Shown one piece after another: positions 7,864 through 17,250 of a stretch of 64,000 bases of DNA (positions are counted from its first letter, which is position 1; each line of letters begins with the position of its first letter). The DNA is from Brevundimonas basaltis (GTDB taxonomy: Bacteria > Pseudomonadota > Alphaproteobacteria > Caulobacterales > Caulobacteraceae). The DNA is taken from positions 124,001 to 188,000 of the forward strand of contig NZ_JACHFZ010000001.1 of assembly GCF_014202075.1 (NCBI RefSeq), read 5' to 3'. The translations under genes and the position numbers were made by a program. Under the pieces are notes generated by a model. The model was not told where the DNA came from. It saw only the letters and a list, made by a program, of their open reading frames with translations, and ran no database searches.

Positions 7864-9207
7864 ATGCAAGTCGTCGAAAAGTCCAACGAAGGCCTCAGCC
7901 GCGTGATCGCGGTGACCATCCCCGTCGCGGAGCTGAACCAGAAGCTGGACGCCAAGCTGAAGGAAGTCGCGCCGCAGATGAAGCTGAAGGGCTTCCGGCC
8001 CGGCAAGGTCCCGACCTCGCACGTCAAGAAGACCTTCGGCCGCGACCTGATGGGCGAGATCGTCAACGAGGCGCTGAACAGCTCGAGCCAGAAGGCGCTC
8101 GACGACGCCAAGCTGCGTCCGGCCGCCCCGGCCGAGATGAAGCTGACCTCCGACATGGACAAGGTCATCAAGGGCGAGGACGACCTGGCCTATGAGATGT
8201 CGCTTGAGGTGATGCCGGAATTCACCCCGGTCGACATCAAGACGCTGAAGCTGAAGCGTCCGACCTACGAGGCCACCGACGCCGACCTCGACGAGGCCCT
8301 CACCGAGCTGGCCGGCCAGGCCAAGTCGTACGAGGACAAGAAGGGCAAGACCGTCAAGGCCGCCGAGGGCGACGAGGTCACCATCGACTTCCTGGGCAAG
8401 CTGGACGGCGAGCCCTTCGAGGGCGGCGCCGCCGAGGACGCCCAGCTGGTGATCGGCTCGGGCCGCTTCATCCCGGGCTTCGAGGAACAGCTGAAGGGCG
8501 CCAAGGTCGGCGAGGAGAAGGTCCTCAACGTGACCTTCCCCGAGGACTATCAGGCCAAACACCTGGCCGGTAAGGCCGTGACCTTCGACGTCACCGTCAA
8601 GGCCATCAAGGCCGAGGCCCCCGCCGTCGTCGACGAGGATTTCGCCAAGCGCATCGGCCTAGAGTCGCTGGACAAGCTCAAGGAGCTGCTGCGCGACAAT
8701 CTGAACCAGCAGTATAAGGGCGCGGCCCGCTTCAAGCTGAAGCGCGCCCTGCTCGACGAGCTGGACAAGGCCCACGACTTCCCGCTGCCGCCCAAGATGG
8801 TCGACGCCGAGTTCGACGGCATCTGGGGCCAGGTCCAGGCCGACAAGGAAGCCGGCAACCTGCCGGAGGAGGACGCCAAGAAGTCCGAGAAGAAGCTCAA
8901 GGAAGAGTACCGCAAGATCGCCGAGCGCCGCGTGCGCCTCGGTCTGGTGCTGGCCGAGATCGGCCGCGCCAACAACGTCCAGGTCTCGGATCAGGAGCTG
9001 AACAACGCCATCATGGCCGAGGCTCGCAACTATCCGGGTCAGGAGCGTCAGGTGCTGGACTTCTATCGCCAGAACCCCAACGCCGCGGCCCAGATGCGCG
9101 CGCCGATCTACGAGGAGAAGGTCTGCGACCTGATCTTCGACCAGGCCAAGGTGACCGACAGCAAGATCAGCAAGGAAGAGCTGCTCAAGGAAGACGACGA
9201 CCTGTAG
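7864..9207 (+). CDS. tig: Trigger factor, ribosome-associated chaperone and PPIase
   Basis: A 447-residue chaperone that meets nascent chains at the ribosome exit tunnel. The N-terminal ribosome-binding domain carries the signature GFRPGKVP (about residues 43-50). The FKBP-type prolyl isomerase domain follows (GDEVTIDFLGKLDGEPFEGG, then VIGSGRFIPGFEEQL, about 170-260), and the C-terminal helical arms end in the acidic EELLKEDDDL. The frame extends upstream to 7729, but the ATG at 7864 gives the standard MQVVEKSNEGL N-terminus. It is first in the conserved order tig-clpP-clpX-lon. A terminator follows at once, so clpP probably has its own promoter. Confidence 0.97.
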   Translation: MQVVEKSNEGLSRVIAVTIPVAELNQKLDAKLKEVAPQMKLKGFRPGKVPTSHVKKTFGRDLMGEIVNEALNSSSQKALDDAKLRPAAPAEMKLTSDMDKVIKGEDDLAYEMSLEVMPEFTPVDIKTLKLKRPTYEATDADLDEALTELAGQAKSYEDKKGKTVKAAEGDEVTIDFLGKLDGEPFEGGAAEDAQLVIGSGRFIPGFEEQLKGAKVGEEKVLNVTFPEDYQAKHLAGKAVTFDVTVKAIKAEAPAVVDEDFAKRIGLESLDKLKELLRDNLNQQYKGAARFKLKRALLDELDKAHDFPLPPKMVDAEFDGIWGQVQADKEAGNLPEEDAKKSEKKLKEEYRKIAERRVRLGLVLAEIGRANNVQVSDQELNNAIMAEARNYPGQERQVLDFYRQNPNAAAQMRAPIYEEKVCDLIFDQAKVTDSKISKEELLKEDDDL

Positions 9208-9234
9208 GCGAAGGCGCAGAGCCGGAACGCCGCC

Positions 9235-9270
9235 AATCCCCGCTTCGGTCGCCGAAGCGGGGATTTGCTT
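9235..9270 (+). terminator. Terminator after tig
   Basis: A perfect 14-bp stem (AATCCCCGCTTCGG / CCGAAGCGGGGATT) with a TCG loop at 9235-9265 is followed by TGCTTT. It lies 28 bases after the tig stop. Confidence 0.8.
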
Positions 9271-9368
9271 TATTGGCCCGCCTTGCATCATCGGCCGGAC
9301 GACGCGATATCCTGTCGAACAGGCGCGCGACCGGTGAGTCGCGGCTGCAGCATCCCGAGAAGGCCTGA

Positions 9369-10016
9369 ATGCGCGATCCGATCGAACTGATGAACATGAA
9401 CCTCGTCCCCATGGTGGTGGAGCAATCCAGCCGGGGCGAGCGGGCTTTCGACATCTTCTCGCGCCTGCTGCGCGAGCGGATCATCTTCCTCACCGGGCCC
9501 TTCGAGGACGGTATGGCGTCGCTGATCTGCGCCCAGCTGCTGTTCCTCGAGTCGGAGAACCCGAAGAAGGAAATCAGCATGTACATCAACAGTCCGGGCG
9601 GACAGGTGTCCTCGGCGCTGGCGATCTACGACACCATGCAATACATCCGCTCGCCGGTGTCGACGGTGTGCATGGGCATGGCCGCCTCGGCCGGCTCGCT
9701 GATCCTGACGGCCGGAGCCGCGGGCCAGCGCGTGGCCCTGCCGAACGCCCGGGTCATGGTGCACCAGCCCTCGGGCGGCTTCCGCGGCCAGGCCTCGGAC
9801 ATCGAACTGCACGCCGCCGACATCCGCTACACCAAGCGGCGGCTAAACGAGATCTACGTCCAGCACACCGGCCGGACCTATGAGGAGGTCGAGAAGACCC
9901 TCGACCGCGATCATTTCATGAGCGCCACGGAGGCCAAGGACTGGGGCATCGTCGACCACGTCTACGACCGCCGCGAACAGGCCGAGGACGACGGCGTCAA
10001 GACGCCGGGGTCCTGA
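9369..10016 (+). CDS. clpP: ATP-dependent Clp protease proteolytic subunit
   Basis: A 215-residue serine protease that forms the tetradecameric chamber fed by ClpX or ClpA. The catalytic triad is visible: Ser107 in MGMAASAGS, His132 in VMVHQPSGG and Asp181 in LDRDHFMSA. The N-terminus ([20 protein letters not shown]) is the normal short propeptide and axial loop. The start at 9369 follows GAGAAGG. In Caulobacter relatives ClpXP degrades cell-cycle regulators such as CtrA. The gene is bracketed by terminators at 9235 and 10046, so it appears monocistronic, and clpX lies about 2.2 kb downstream rather than next to it. Confidence 0.97.
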   Translation: MRDPIELMNMNLVPMVVEQSSRGERAFDIFSRLLRERIIFLTGPFEDGMASLICAQLLFLESENPKKEISMYINSPGGQVSSALAIYDTMQYIRSPVSTVCMGMAASAGSLILTAGAAGQRVALPNARVMVHQPSGGFRGQASDIELHAADIRYTKRRLNEIYVQHTGRTYEEVEKTLDRDHFMSATEAKDWGIVDHVYDRREQAEDDGVKTPGS

Positions 10017-10045
10017 TCGGACTCCGGTTCATAGGTCGAGGGGAG

Positions 10046-10076
10046 GGCGCGCCGGGGACGACGCGCCTTTTTCTTT
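10046..10076 (+). terminator. Terminator after clpP
   Basis: GGCGCG (10046-10051) pairs with CGCGCC (10062-10067), followed by TTTTTTCTTTT. It is a typical intrinsic terminator 30 bases after the clpP stop. Confidence 0.75.
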
Positions 10077-10093
10077 TGTGCTATCGCCCCGGC

Positions 10094-10411
10094 ATGCAGA
10101 CGCGTGACACCAAGGGGACCGTCGAGGTCGACGGCGACATCTATCACTGGGAGCTCCGGCGCCAGCCGCGGCCGACGACCGGCGGTCAGTGGGAGGGCGT
10201 CGCCGTGACGCTGCGGCTTCAGGACTTCAAGCGCGAGGCCATCGTGCAGTTTCCGCCCCCCGTGCGCCCCAACGGCCGGCCCGACGTCGAGAAGCAGTTC
10301 GTCAACACCGACCATGTGCGCAACGCCGTGGCGTCGGCCATCGAGGCTGGCTGGAACCCGACCTCGCGCGGCAAGGCCGTGGTCTTCGACGTGGATGCCG
10401 AGGGCCGCTGA
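10094..10411 (+). CDS. Conserved hypothetical protein, 105 residues
   Basis: A small soluble protein of mixed alpha/beta character with aromatic and charged residues (DGDIYHWELRRQPR, REAIVQFPPPVRPNGRPDVE, HVRNAVASAIEAGWNP). There is no signal peptide, membrane segment or catalytic motif that I recognise. I chose the ATG at 10094, close after the clpP terminator; an in-frame start at 10076 would lie in its T-run. Codon use matches the neighbours, so it is probably a real gene. Its placement between clpP and clpX does not by itself indicate a role in proteolysis. Confidence 0.7.
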   Translation: MQTRDTKGTVEVDGDIYHWELRRQPRPTTGGQWEGVAVTLRLQDFKREAIVQFPPPVRPNGRPDVEKQFVNTDHVRNAVASAIEAGWNPTSRGKAVVFDVDAEGR

Positions 10412-10496
10412 GCCGGGTTCCGGTCGGCCGAGCCCGAGAGGTGACTCCTCGCGGAAAACGGGTGATAATGCCGCTCTGACATCCGGAGGCAGGCCG

Positions 10497-11414
10497 ATGG
10501 TTCGGTGGCTGGGACTGATCTTCGTGCTGGTTCTCGCCGGCGCCGGGCCGGCAGGGGCGCAGACGCCGCCCGCGGAGCCGGACGATCAGGAGCCGCCGGT
10601 GAGCACGGTCGAAGACGTCATCGTGTCCGGCCGACCCTTGGAGGAGCGCGCCCGGATCTTCGTCGAGGAGGTAGCGCAGCCGGTGCGCAGCCGGGGGCTG
10701 GCACGCTGGGACGGGCCCGCCTGTTTCGGGGTGGTGAATTTCAGCGGCGACGCGGCGCGGCCCATCGCCGATCAGCTGGTGGTGCGGGCCGACGAACTGG
10801 GACTGCCGGTCGGCGAGCTGGATTGCGAGCCCAACGTCTTCATCATCGGCGCGGTCGACGCTCCCGCCGTTGCCAGGGCCTGGGTCGCCCGCAGCCCGGG
10901 CGCGTTCCAGCCGAATGTCTCCGGGACGAGGGGCGGCGCGGGCGCGCTGCGGACCTTTGTCTCGTCCGACGCCGCGGTCCGTTGGTGGCACATTAGCATT
11001 CCGATGCATTTCGATATCTTCTCGGGGGCGACACAGCCTGCGGTCCGGCTGCCCGGCCGGCCCCCGCCCGGTCTCCGGGTTTACGCCCGCTCCCAGCACG
11101 GATCGCGCATCCGCGACGACCTGTCGAAGGTGATGGTGCTGGTGGACATCGACAGGCTGGGCGAGGTCACCATCCCCCAGCTTTGCGATTACCTGTTGAT
11201 GGTCGCCTACGCCCAGGTCGACCCCGAGGGCGACACGGCCGCGTACGAGACCGTGCTGAATCTGTTCGACGACCCGTCGGTCGCCGGACTGACCGAGTGG
11301 GATCGGTCGTATCTGGCCGCCCTTTACGAGGCGGACCCGGTCCGGCGTGTCGGTGTGGGGACCCAGGAGGACCGGCTCGTCGCCCAACTCGGCCGGGTCG
11401 CCGCTCCGGAATGA
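10497..11414 (+). CDS. Secreted hypothetical protein, 305 residues
   Basis: A Sec signal peptide (MVRWLGLIFVLVLAGAGPAGAQ) sends this protein to the periplasm or beyond. After a Pro/Glu-rich linker comes VSTVEDVIVSGRPLEERARIF and a globular region with CFGVVNF and LDCEPNVFIIG, two cysteines spaced for a possible disulfide. The C-terminal third (VMVLVDIDRLGEVTIPQLCDYLLMVAYAQ) looks helical. I do not recognise the family; it may be a lineage-restricted Caulobacterales protein. The ATG at 10497 has GGAGG upstream and begins the signal peptide exactly; the longer frame from 10314 is not used. Confidence 0.75.
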   Translation: MVRWLGLIFVLVLAGAGPAGAQTPPAEPDDQEPPVSTVEDVIVSGRPLEERARIFVEEVAQPVRSRGLARWDGPACFGVVNFSGDAARPIADQLVVRADELGLPVGELDCEPNVFIIGAVDAPAVARAWVARSPGAFQPNVSGTRGGAGALRTFVSSDAAVRWWHISIPMHFDIFSGATQPAVRLPGRPPPGLRVYARSQHGSRIRDDLSKVMVLVDIDRLGEVTIPQLCDYLLMVAYAQVDPEGDTAAYETVLNLFDDPSVAGLTEWDRSYLAALYEADPVRRVGVGTQEDRLVAQLGRVAAPE

Positions 11415-11418
11415 GGGC

Positions 11419-12075
11419 TCACCCCCAAGACGGCCGCTCCGTGAACACCCGGAACCCCGGTTCGTCCGCCATGGCCAGCATCTCGGTGTCGCCGGATGTG
11501 TCGCCATAAGCGGCGGCCAGCCGCATGTCCTCGCCATACACGGCGCGCAGACGGCGCACCTTCTCCTCGCCGCGACAGTTGGGGCTGGCGAAGGCGCCGG
11601 TGACGCGGTCGTCGCCGTCGAACACCAGCGGCGTGCCGAGCAGGGCCTCGGCTCCCAGCCGGCGGGCGAACGGGGCCACCGTCGTCTCCGGGCTGGCGGT
11701 CACGATCACCCGGTGCGCGCCTTTGTCGCCCCAGGCGTTCCAGCAGGCGAGGGCGTCCGGCCGCATGAACCTGTGCCAAATCCGGTCAGCGAAGCGTTCG
11801 GCGTCGCCCTCCAGCGTCGCGCGGTCCACGCCCCGCAGGAATTCCCGCACCGAGGCGGCCTTGATCCGTCCCCGGTCCCGGTCGCGGGCGTAGGTCGCCA
11901 CCGCCGGGGCCATTTTGACGAGCCCCAGCGCCCATGCGCCCGGCCCGGCCCGCCCGCGCAGGAATTCGGTGAAACTGTCGCGGATCGTCAGGGTCCCGTC
12001 GAAGTCGAAGGCGACGATGGCCTGATCCTTGCGGGGCCGCTGGCGAAACGGAGTTGCGCTTCCCATGTCAGACAT
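11419..12075 (-). CDS. HAD-IB family phosphatase
   Basis: A 218-residue haloacid-dehalogenase-superfamily hydrolase of the SerB-like IB subclass. Motif I is DFDGTLT at 24-30 (nucleophile Asp24, acid/base Asp26). Motif II is VIVTASPE, and motif IV is AAYGDTSGDTEML. The likely activity is dephosphorylation of a small phosphomonoester; relatives act on phosphoserine or lysophosphatidic-acid-like substrates, and nothing here fixes the substrate. It is encoded opposite to clpX and breaks the usual clpP-clpX adjacency. The stop lies five bases from the convergent secreted protein's stop. Confidence 0.85.
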   Translation of the reverse strand: MSDMGSATPFRQRPRKDQAIVAFDFDGTLTIRDSFTEFLRGRAGPGAWALGLVKMAPAVATYARDRDRGRIKAASVREFLRGVDRATLEGDAERFADRIWHRFMRPDALACWNAWGDKGAHRVIVTASPETTVAPFARRLGAEALLGTPLVFDGDDRVTGAFASPNCRGEEKVRRLRAVYGEDMRLAAAYGDTSGDTEMLAMADEPGFRVFTERPSWG

Positions 12076-12264
12076 TCGCCGTGATCGCCATCAACAGTGA
12101 ACCGTCCGCTTCCTGCTCCGGCCACGCTTGGCCGGGGTTGTGGCGGGCGCTTTGATGGGTGATTGTCATTTTTTGAAGACCTTTGCGCCCAATGTTTGGG
12201 AATCAACGCCAAGGAAGCGCGTTTCGCCTCATATCGGGGCCGATCGCGGGAGTGAGAAGGGTCG

Positions 12265-13542
12265 ATGACCAAAGCCGCCGGCACAGACGCCAAAAGCACG
12301 CTGTACTGCTCTTTCTGCGGAAAGAGCCAGCATGAGGTGCGCAAGCTCATCGCCGGACCGACGGTGTTCATCTGCGACGAGTGCGTCGAACTCTGCATGG
12401 ACATCATCCGTGAAGAGCACAAAATCTCGTTCTCCAAGGCCAAGGACGGCGTGCCGTCGCCGAAGGAGATTCGCGAGGTCCTCGACGACTATGTGATCGG
12501 CCAGGCCCACGCCAAGAAGGTGCTCTCGGTCGCGGTGCACAACCACTACAAGCGCCTGAACCACGCGACGAAGAACAACGACGTCGAACTGGCCAAGTCG
12601 AACATCATGCTGATCGGGCCGACCGGCTCCGGCAAGACGCTGCTGGCCCAGACGCTGGCGCGCATCATCGACGTGCCCTTCACCATGGCCGACGCCACCA
12701 CCCTGACCGAAGCCGGTTATGTGGGCGAGGACGTCGAGAACATCATCCTCAAGCTGCTGCAGGCCTCGGACTACAACGTCGAGCGGGCCCAGCGCGGCAT
12801 CGTCTACATCGACGAGATCGACAAGATTTCGCGCAAGTCGGACAACCCCTCGATCACCCGCGACGTCTCGGGCGAGGGCGTGCAGCAGGCCCTGCTGAAA
12901 ATCATGGAAGGCACCGTCGCCTCCGTGCCCCCGCAGGGCGGTCGCAAGCACCCCCAGCAGGAGTTCCTGCAGGTCGACACCGCCAACATCCTGTTCATCG
13001 TCGGCGGCGCCTTCGCCGGCCTCGAGAAGGTCATCTCGGCGCGCGGCGACGGGGCCTCGATCGGCTTCGGGGCCAAGGTCAAGGAGATCGACGAGCGCCG
13101 CACCGGCGACATCCTCAAGGGCGTCGAGCCGGACGATCTGATGCGCTTCGGCCTGATCCCCGAATTCATCGGCCGTCTGCCCGTGCTGGCGACGCTGGAG
13201 GACCTGGACGAGGAAGCCCTGGTCACCATCCTGACCGAGCCCAAGAATGCCCTGGTCAAGCAGTACAAGCGGCTGTTCGAGATGGAGAATGTCGACCTGA
13301 CGTTCACCGACGACGCCCTGACGGCGGTGGCCAAGAAGGCCATTACCCGCAAGACTGGCGCCCGCGGCCTGCGCTCGATCCTTGAGGGCATCCTGCTGGA
13401 GACGATGTTCGAACTGCCCACTTTTGAGGGCGTCGAGGAGGTCGTGGTCAACGCCGAGGTGATCGAGGGCAAGGCCCAGCCGCTGCTGATCTATTCGGAG
13501 AGCAAAGGCAAAAAGTCGGCGACGCCCGACAGCGCCGCCTGA
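12265..13542 (+). CDS. clpX: ClpX, ATPase subunit of ClpXP
   Basis: A 425-residue AAA+ unfoldase that recognises tagged substrates and feeds ClpP. The N-terminal zinc finger has Cys15, Cys18, Cys37 and Cys40 ([18 protein letters not shown]). Walker A is GPTGSGKT, the pore loop is GYVGED, Walker B is IVYIDEIDK and sensor 2 is [10 protein letters not shown]. The length is normal. The 189 bases upstream include a GANTC (CcrM) site at about 12200 but no clear promoter. It ends at a terminator (13563), so lon is a separate unit. Confidence 0.98.
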   Translation: MTKAAGTDAKSTLYCSFCGKSQHEVRKLIAGPTVFICDECVELCMDIIREEHKISFSKAKDGVPSPKEIREVLDDYVIGQAHAKKVLSVAVHNHYKRLNHATKNNDVELAKSNIMLIGPTGSGKTLLAQTLARIIDVPFTMADATTLTEAGYVGEDVENIILKLLQASDYNVERAQRGIVYIDEIDKISRKSDNPSITRDVSGEGVQQALLKIMEGTVASVPPQGGRKHPQQEFLQVDTANILFIVGGAFAGLEKVISARGDGASIGFGAKVKEIDERRTGDILKGVEPDDLMRFGLIPEFIGRLPVLATLEDLDEEALVTILTEPKNALVKQYKRLFEMENVDLTFTDDALTAVAKKAITRKTGARGLRSILEGILLETMFELPTFEGVEEVVVNAEVIEGKAQPLLIYSESKGKKSATPDSAA

Positions 13543-13562
13543 CGATCCCGGGAACACATGGA

Positions 13563-13592
13563 GGGCGGAGTCGGTGAAGGCTCCGCCCTTCT
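13563..13592 (+). terminator. Terminator after clpX
   Basis: GGGCGGAG (13563-13570) pairs with CTCCGCCC (13581-13588), followed by TTCT. It is 20 bases after the clpX stop. Confidence 0.6.
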
Positions 13593-13907
13593 ACTTGTCC
13601 GGCTCCAGCGGCGGGTGGCCTGATGCGTCTACGCCACAGGGCTGAACAGTCGGGATTCCGATCTCCGCGCCCCATGGCGCACGTTCGTTTCGGTCTCCGG
13701 CTTCCGGGCGGTTTTCCTAAGCAGCTTGGCTGGCTGTGGATGGAACGGGCGACCCCACGCCGGTCACGCTTGAACCCTGTGCGATCCAAACCACATACTC
13801 ACGACAAGGCCGCCGAATGGCGGGCCGAGTCGAAACGGCGGGGCCGGTCGCCCCGCACGCCGGCCCGGCGGGCTTGAGATCAACGAGGGCCCCGGGAAGT
13901 ACGCATC
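13593..13907 (+). promoter_or_regulatory. Intergenic region ahead of lon
   Basis: About 315 bases without a credible gene separate the clpX terminator from lon. The clearest signal is a heat-shock-like promoter at 13769-13796. The several short open frames across it lack ribosome-binding sites and family resemblance. The leader downstream of the candidate promoter would be about 100 bases. Confidence 0.5.
13769..13796 (+). promoter_or_regulatory. Candidate sigma-32 promoter of lon
   Basis: CTTGAA (13769-13774), 16 bases, then CCACAT (13791-13796) resembles the heat-shock pattern CTTGAA...CCCCAT. lon is a heat-shock gene in many proteobacteria. The -10 match is partial. Confidence 0.4.
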
Positions 13908-16304
13908 ATGTCCGAGACCAAAACCCTGCCCGTCCTGCCGCTGAGAGACATCGTGGTCTTTCCGCACATGGTCGTGCCGCTGTTCGTGGGCCGCGAGAAG
14001 TCCGTCAAGGCGCTCGACGAGATCATGAAGGGCGAGAAGCAGATTCTGCTCGCCACCCAGAAGAACAGCGTCGACGACGACCCGCAGGCCGACGCCATCT
14101 ACCCGATCGGGGTGCTGGCGACTGTGTTGCAACTGCTGAAACTGCCGGACGGCACCGTCAAGGTGCTGGTCGAGGGCAAGAGCCGCGCGCACCTGACCCG
14201 CTTCACGGACCGGACCGACTATTTCGAGGCCGAGGCGGTCGAGATCGCCGACGATCCGGGTGAGCCGTCGCAGTCGGAAGCCCTGCTGCGCGCCGTGATC
14301 GAGCAGTTCGAAAATTATGTGAAGCTGAACAAGAAGGTGCCGCCCGAGGCCCTCAGCTCGATCCCGCAGATCACCGACCCGTCCAAGCTGGCCGACTCCG
14401 TCGCCGCCCATCTGTCGGTCAAGATCGCCGACAAGCAGGGCCTGCTGGAAACCGTCTCCGTGCCGTCGCGGCTGGAGAAGGTCTACGGCCTGATGGAGGG
14501 CGAGATCTCGGTCCTGCAGGTCGAGAAGAAGATCCGCTCGCGCGTCAAGCGCCAGATGGAGAAGACCCAGCGGGAGTACTATCTCAACGAGCAGATGAAG
14601 GCGATCCAGCGCGAGCTGGGCGAGACCGACGACGCCCGTGACGAGATCATGGAGCTGGAGAAGCGCATCCGTAAGACCCGCCTCTCCAGGGAAGCCCGCA
14701 CCAAGGCCGAGGCCGAGGTCAAGAAGCTGCGCAACATGAGCCCGATGTCGGCCGAGTCGACGGTGGTGCGGAACTACCTCGACTGGCTGCTGTCGATTCC
14801 GTGGGGCAAGGCCAAGTCGAAGCCGATCGACCTGAACAAGGCCGAGGCGATCCTTGAGGAGGACCACTACGGCCTCGAGAAGGTCAAGGAACGGATTATC
14901 GAGTATCTGGCCGTCCAGGCGCGGACCAACAGCCTGAAGGGTCCGATCCTGTGCCTCGTCGGACCTCCGGGCGTCGGCAAGACCTCGCTGGCCAGATCGA
15001 TCGCCAAGGCCACCGGCCGGGAATACATCCGCATGTCGCTGGGCGGCGTGCGCGACGAGGCCGAGATTCGCGGCCACCGCCGGACCTACATCGGCTCCAT
15101 GCCGGGCAAGATCATCCAGTCGATGAAGAAGGTGAAGACCACCAACGCCTTCATCCTGCTGGACGAGATCGACAAGCTGGGCGCCGACTGGCGCGGCGAC
15201 CCGTCCTCGGCCCTGCTTGAGGTGCTGGACCCGGCCCAGAACAATGCGTTCGGCGACCACTATCTGGAGGTCGATTACGACCTGTCGAACGTCATGTTCG
15301 TGACCACGGCCAACAGCCTGAACATGCCGCAGCCGCTGATGGACCGGATGGAGATCATCCGGGTGTCGGGCTACACCGAGGACGAGAAGGTCGAGATCGC
15401 CAAGCGTCACGTCCTGCCCAAGGTGACCACCGACAACGGCCTGAAGCCGGCCGAGTTCGTGGTGCCGGACGAGACCATCCGCGACCTGATCCGCTACTAC
15501 ACCCGCGAGGCCGGCGTGCGCTCGCTGGAGCGGGCGCTGGGCGGTCTGGCCCGCAAGGCGGTGCGCGAGATGGCGCGCGAGAAGCTGCTGTCGATCACCG
15601 TCGATGAGGCCAAGCTGGCCGAATACGCCGGCGTGCGGAAATACCGCTACGGCGAGACGGACGAGGAGGATCAGGTCGGCATCGTCACGGGTCTGGCCTG
15701 GACCGAGTTCGGCGGCGACATCCTGACCATCGAGGCGATCAAGATGCCGGGCCGTGGCCGCATGACCGTGACCGGCAACCTCAAGGAGGTGATGAAGGAG
15801 TCGATCTCCGCCGCCGCCTCCTATGTGCGGGCCCGGTCGCTGAGCATCGGCGTCAAGCCGCCGGCCTTCGAGAAGACCGACATCCACGTGCACGTGCCCG
15901 ACGGCGCGACGCCCAAGGACGGGCCCTCGGCCGGCGTGGCCATGACGGTCGCCATGGTCTCGGTCCTGACCGGCATCCCGATCCGCAAGGACATCGCCAT
16001 GACCGGCGAGATCACCCTGCGCGGCCGGGTCACCGCCATCGGCGGCCTGAAGGAGAAGCTGCTGGCGGCGCTGCGCGCCGGCATCAAGACGGTGCTGATC
16101 CCCGAGGAGAACGAGAAGGACCTCGCCGACGTGCCCGACAATGTGAAGGGCGCGCTGGAGATCGTTCCGATCAAGACCGCCGACGAGGCCTTGAAGTGGG
16201 CCCTGACCGGCGCTCCGACCCCGGTGGAATGGGACGAGGCCGCCGAGCCTCTGCCCGCGCCGCCCCCGGTGCAGGACCCCGGCACGGTCGTCGCCACCCA
16301 CTAA
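13908..16304 (+). CDS. lon: Lon, ATP-dependent serine protease
   Basis: A 798-residue homohexameric AAA+ protease for misfolded and regulatory proteins. The N-terminal LON domain begins [20 protein letters not shown]. Walker A is GPPGVGKT at 352-359, Walker B is [10 protein letters not shown], and the proteolytic dyad is Ser674 (KDGPSAG) with Lys717 (GGLKEK). The tail past the protease domain is Pro-rich and ends VATH. In Caulobacter relatives Lon degrades DnaA, CcrM and SciP. The start at 13908 gives the standard N-terminus. A terminator follows at 16312. Confidence 0.98.
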   Translation: MSETKTLPVLPLRDIVVFPHMVVPLFVGREKSVKALDEIMKGEKQILLATQKNSVDDDPQADAIYPIGVLATVLQLLKLPDGTVKVLVEGKSRAHLTRFTDRTDYFEAEAVEIADDPGEPSQSEALLRAVIEQFENYVKLNKKVPPEALSSIPQITDPSKLADSVAAHLSVKIADKQGLLETVSVPSRLEKVYGLMEGEISVLQVEKKIRSRVKRQMEKTQREYYLNEQMKAIQRELGETDDARDEIMELEKRIRKTRLSREARTKAEAEVKKLRNMSPMSAESTVVRNYLDWLLSIPWGKAKSKPIDLNKAEAILEEDHYGLEKVKERIIEYLAVQARTNSLKGPILCLVGPPGVGKTSLARSIAKATGREYIRMSLGGVRDEAEIRGHRRTYIGSMPGKIIQSMKKVKTTNAFILLDEIDKLGADWRGDPSSALLEVLDPAQNNAFGDHYLEVDYDLSNVMFVTTANSLNMPQPLMDRMEIIRVSGYTEDEKVEIAKRHVLPKVTTDNGLKPAEFVVPDETIRDLIRYYTREAGVRSLERALGGLARKAVREMAREKLLSITVDEAKLAEYAGVRKYRYGETDEEDQVGIVTGLAWTEFGGDILTIEAIKMPGRGRMTVTGNLKEVMKESISAAASYVRARSLSIGVKPPAFEKTDIHVHVPDGATPKDGPSAGVAMTVAMVSVLTGIPIRKDIAMTGEITLRGRVTAIGGLKEKLLAALRAGIKTVLIPEENEKDLADVPDNVKGALEIVPIKTADEALKWALTGAPTPVEWDEAAEPLPAPPPVQDPGTVVATH

Positions 16305-16311
16305 CGAAAAG

Positions 16312-16345
16312 AACCCCGCCCGAAGCGATCCGGGCGGGGTTTTCT
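16312..16345 (+). terminator. Terminator after lon
   Basis: AACCCCGCCCG (16312-16322) pairs perfectly with CGGGCGGGGTT (16331-16341), followed by TTCT. The 125 bases from here to the pirin stop show nothing else. Confidence 0.8.
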
Positions 16346-16470
16346 ATCTGTGGTGAGTGGGTGCGGACCGATACATTCCGGGCAAGACACCCGTTACAAT
16401 CGGCCCACTACATCGTCGACAGGAACGACGACATCCGCGACATGGTCGACATGGCCGACATCCCCGACAC

Positions 16471-17166
16471 CTACAGGCTGTCGACCATCACCAGTTCGGC
16501 GTCAGCCTTCGCCGTGATGGTGATCTCCGCCTCGTCCTTGATGGCCGCGCCGTCGCGGGCGTTCAGCGCCACGCCGTTGATCTCGACCGCGCCGACGGCG
16601 GGGACCAGATAGGCGCGGCGGCCCTCGGCCAGGCTGTAGGTCAGGCTCTCGCCGGCGTTCAGCGTGGCGCCCAGCACTTTCGCGTCGGCGTTGATGGTCA
16701 GGGCCTCCTCCGACGGATCGCCCGAGGCCAGCACGGAGAACCGGCCGGTGCGATCGCTCTTCGGGAACTCACGCTGGCCCCAGCCCGGCGTGGCGCCCGG
16801 CTTGTCGGTCTCGATCCAGATCTGGAACAGGGTGGTGGTCTCGTCCTCGAGGTTGAACTCGGCGTGGCGCACGCCCGTGCCGGCGCTCATCACCTGCACG
16901 TCGCCGGCCCCGGTGCGGCCCCGGTTGCCCATCGAGTCCTCGTGGGTGATGGCCCCGGTGCGGACATAGGTGATGATCTCCATGTCGGCGTGGGGGTGGG
17001 GCGGAAAGCCGGACTTGGCGGCGATCTCGTCGTCGTTCCAGACGCGCAGCCGGCCCCAGCTCATCCGGCTCGGGTCGTAGTAGTCGGCGAAGGAGAAATG
17101 GTGTTTGGCGTTCAGCCAGCCGTGGTTCGCGCCGCCGAGGCTGGAGAAGGGACGGACGTCGATCAT
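16471..17166 (-). CDS. Pirin family protein (YhaK-like)
   Basis: A 231-residue bicupin. The N-terminal cupin carries the pirin signature HPHADMEIITYV with metal-binding histidines (about 57-59) and later GTGVRHAEFN with a histidine and glutamate. Family members bind iron; some have quercetin 2,3-dioxygenase activity and others sense redox state. The C-terminal cupin is degenerate, as usual. It starts MIDVRPFSSLGGANHGWLNAKHHF, which is typical. It is likely monocistronic, and the substrate or partner is unknown. Confidence 0.9.
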   Translation of the reverse strand: MIDVRPFSSLGGANHGWLNAKHHFSFADYYDPSRMSWGRLRVWNDDEIAAKSGFPPHPHADMEIITYVRTGAITHEDSMGNRGRTGAGDVQVMSAGTGVRHAEFNLEDETTTLFQIWIETDKPGATPGWGQREFPKSDRTGRFSVLASGDPSEEALTINADAKVLGATLNAGESLTYSLAEGRRAYLVPAVGAVEINGVALNARDGAAIKDEAEITITAKADAELVMVDSL

Positions 17167-17250
17167 GAGGGGTCTCCCGTGTGGGCGCGCAGCCTACGGC
17201 GCGCCGTTCGGGGTCTATATAGGTAACAGTGTCAGTGGCGGAAAGGGGCT

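Noticed and set aside
9283-9311. A sigma-70 promoter before clpP (TTGCAT-N17-GATATC)
   Set aside because: Only three of six bases match the -10 hexamer, so it is not convincing.
12172-12192. A sigma-32-like TTTGAAG...CCCAAT ahead of clpX
   Set aside because: The spacing of about ten bases is too short for a heat-shock promoter.
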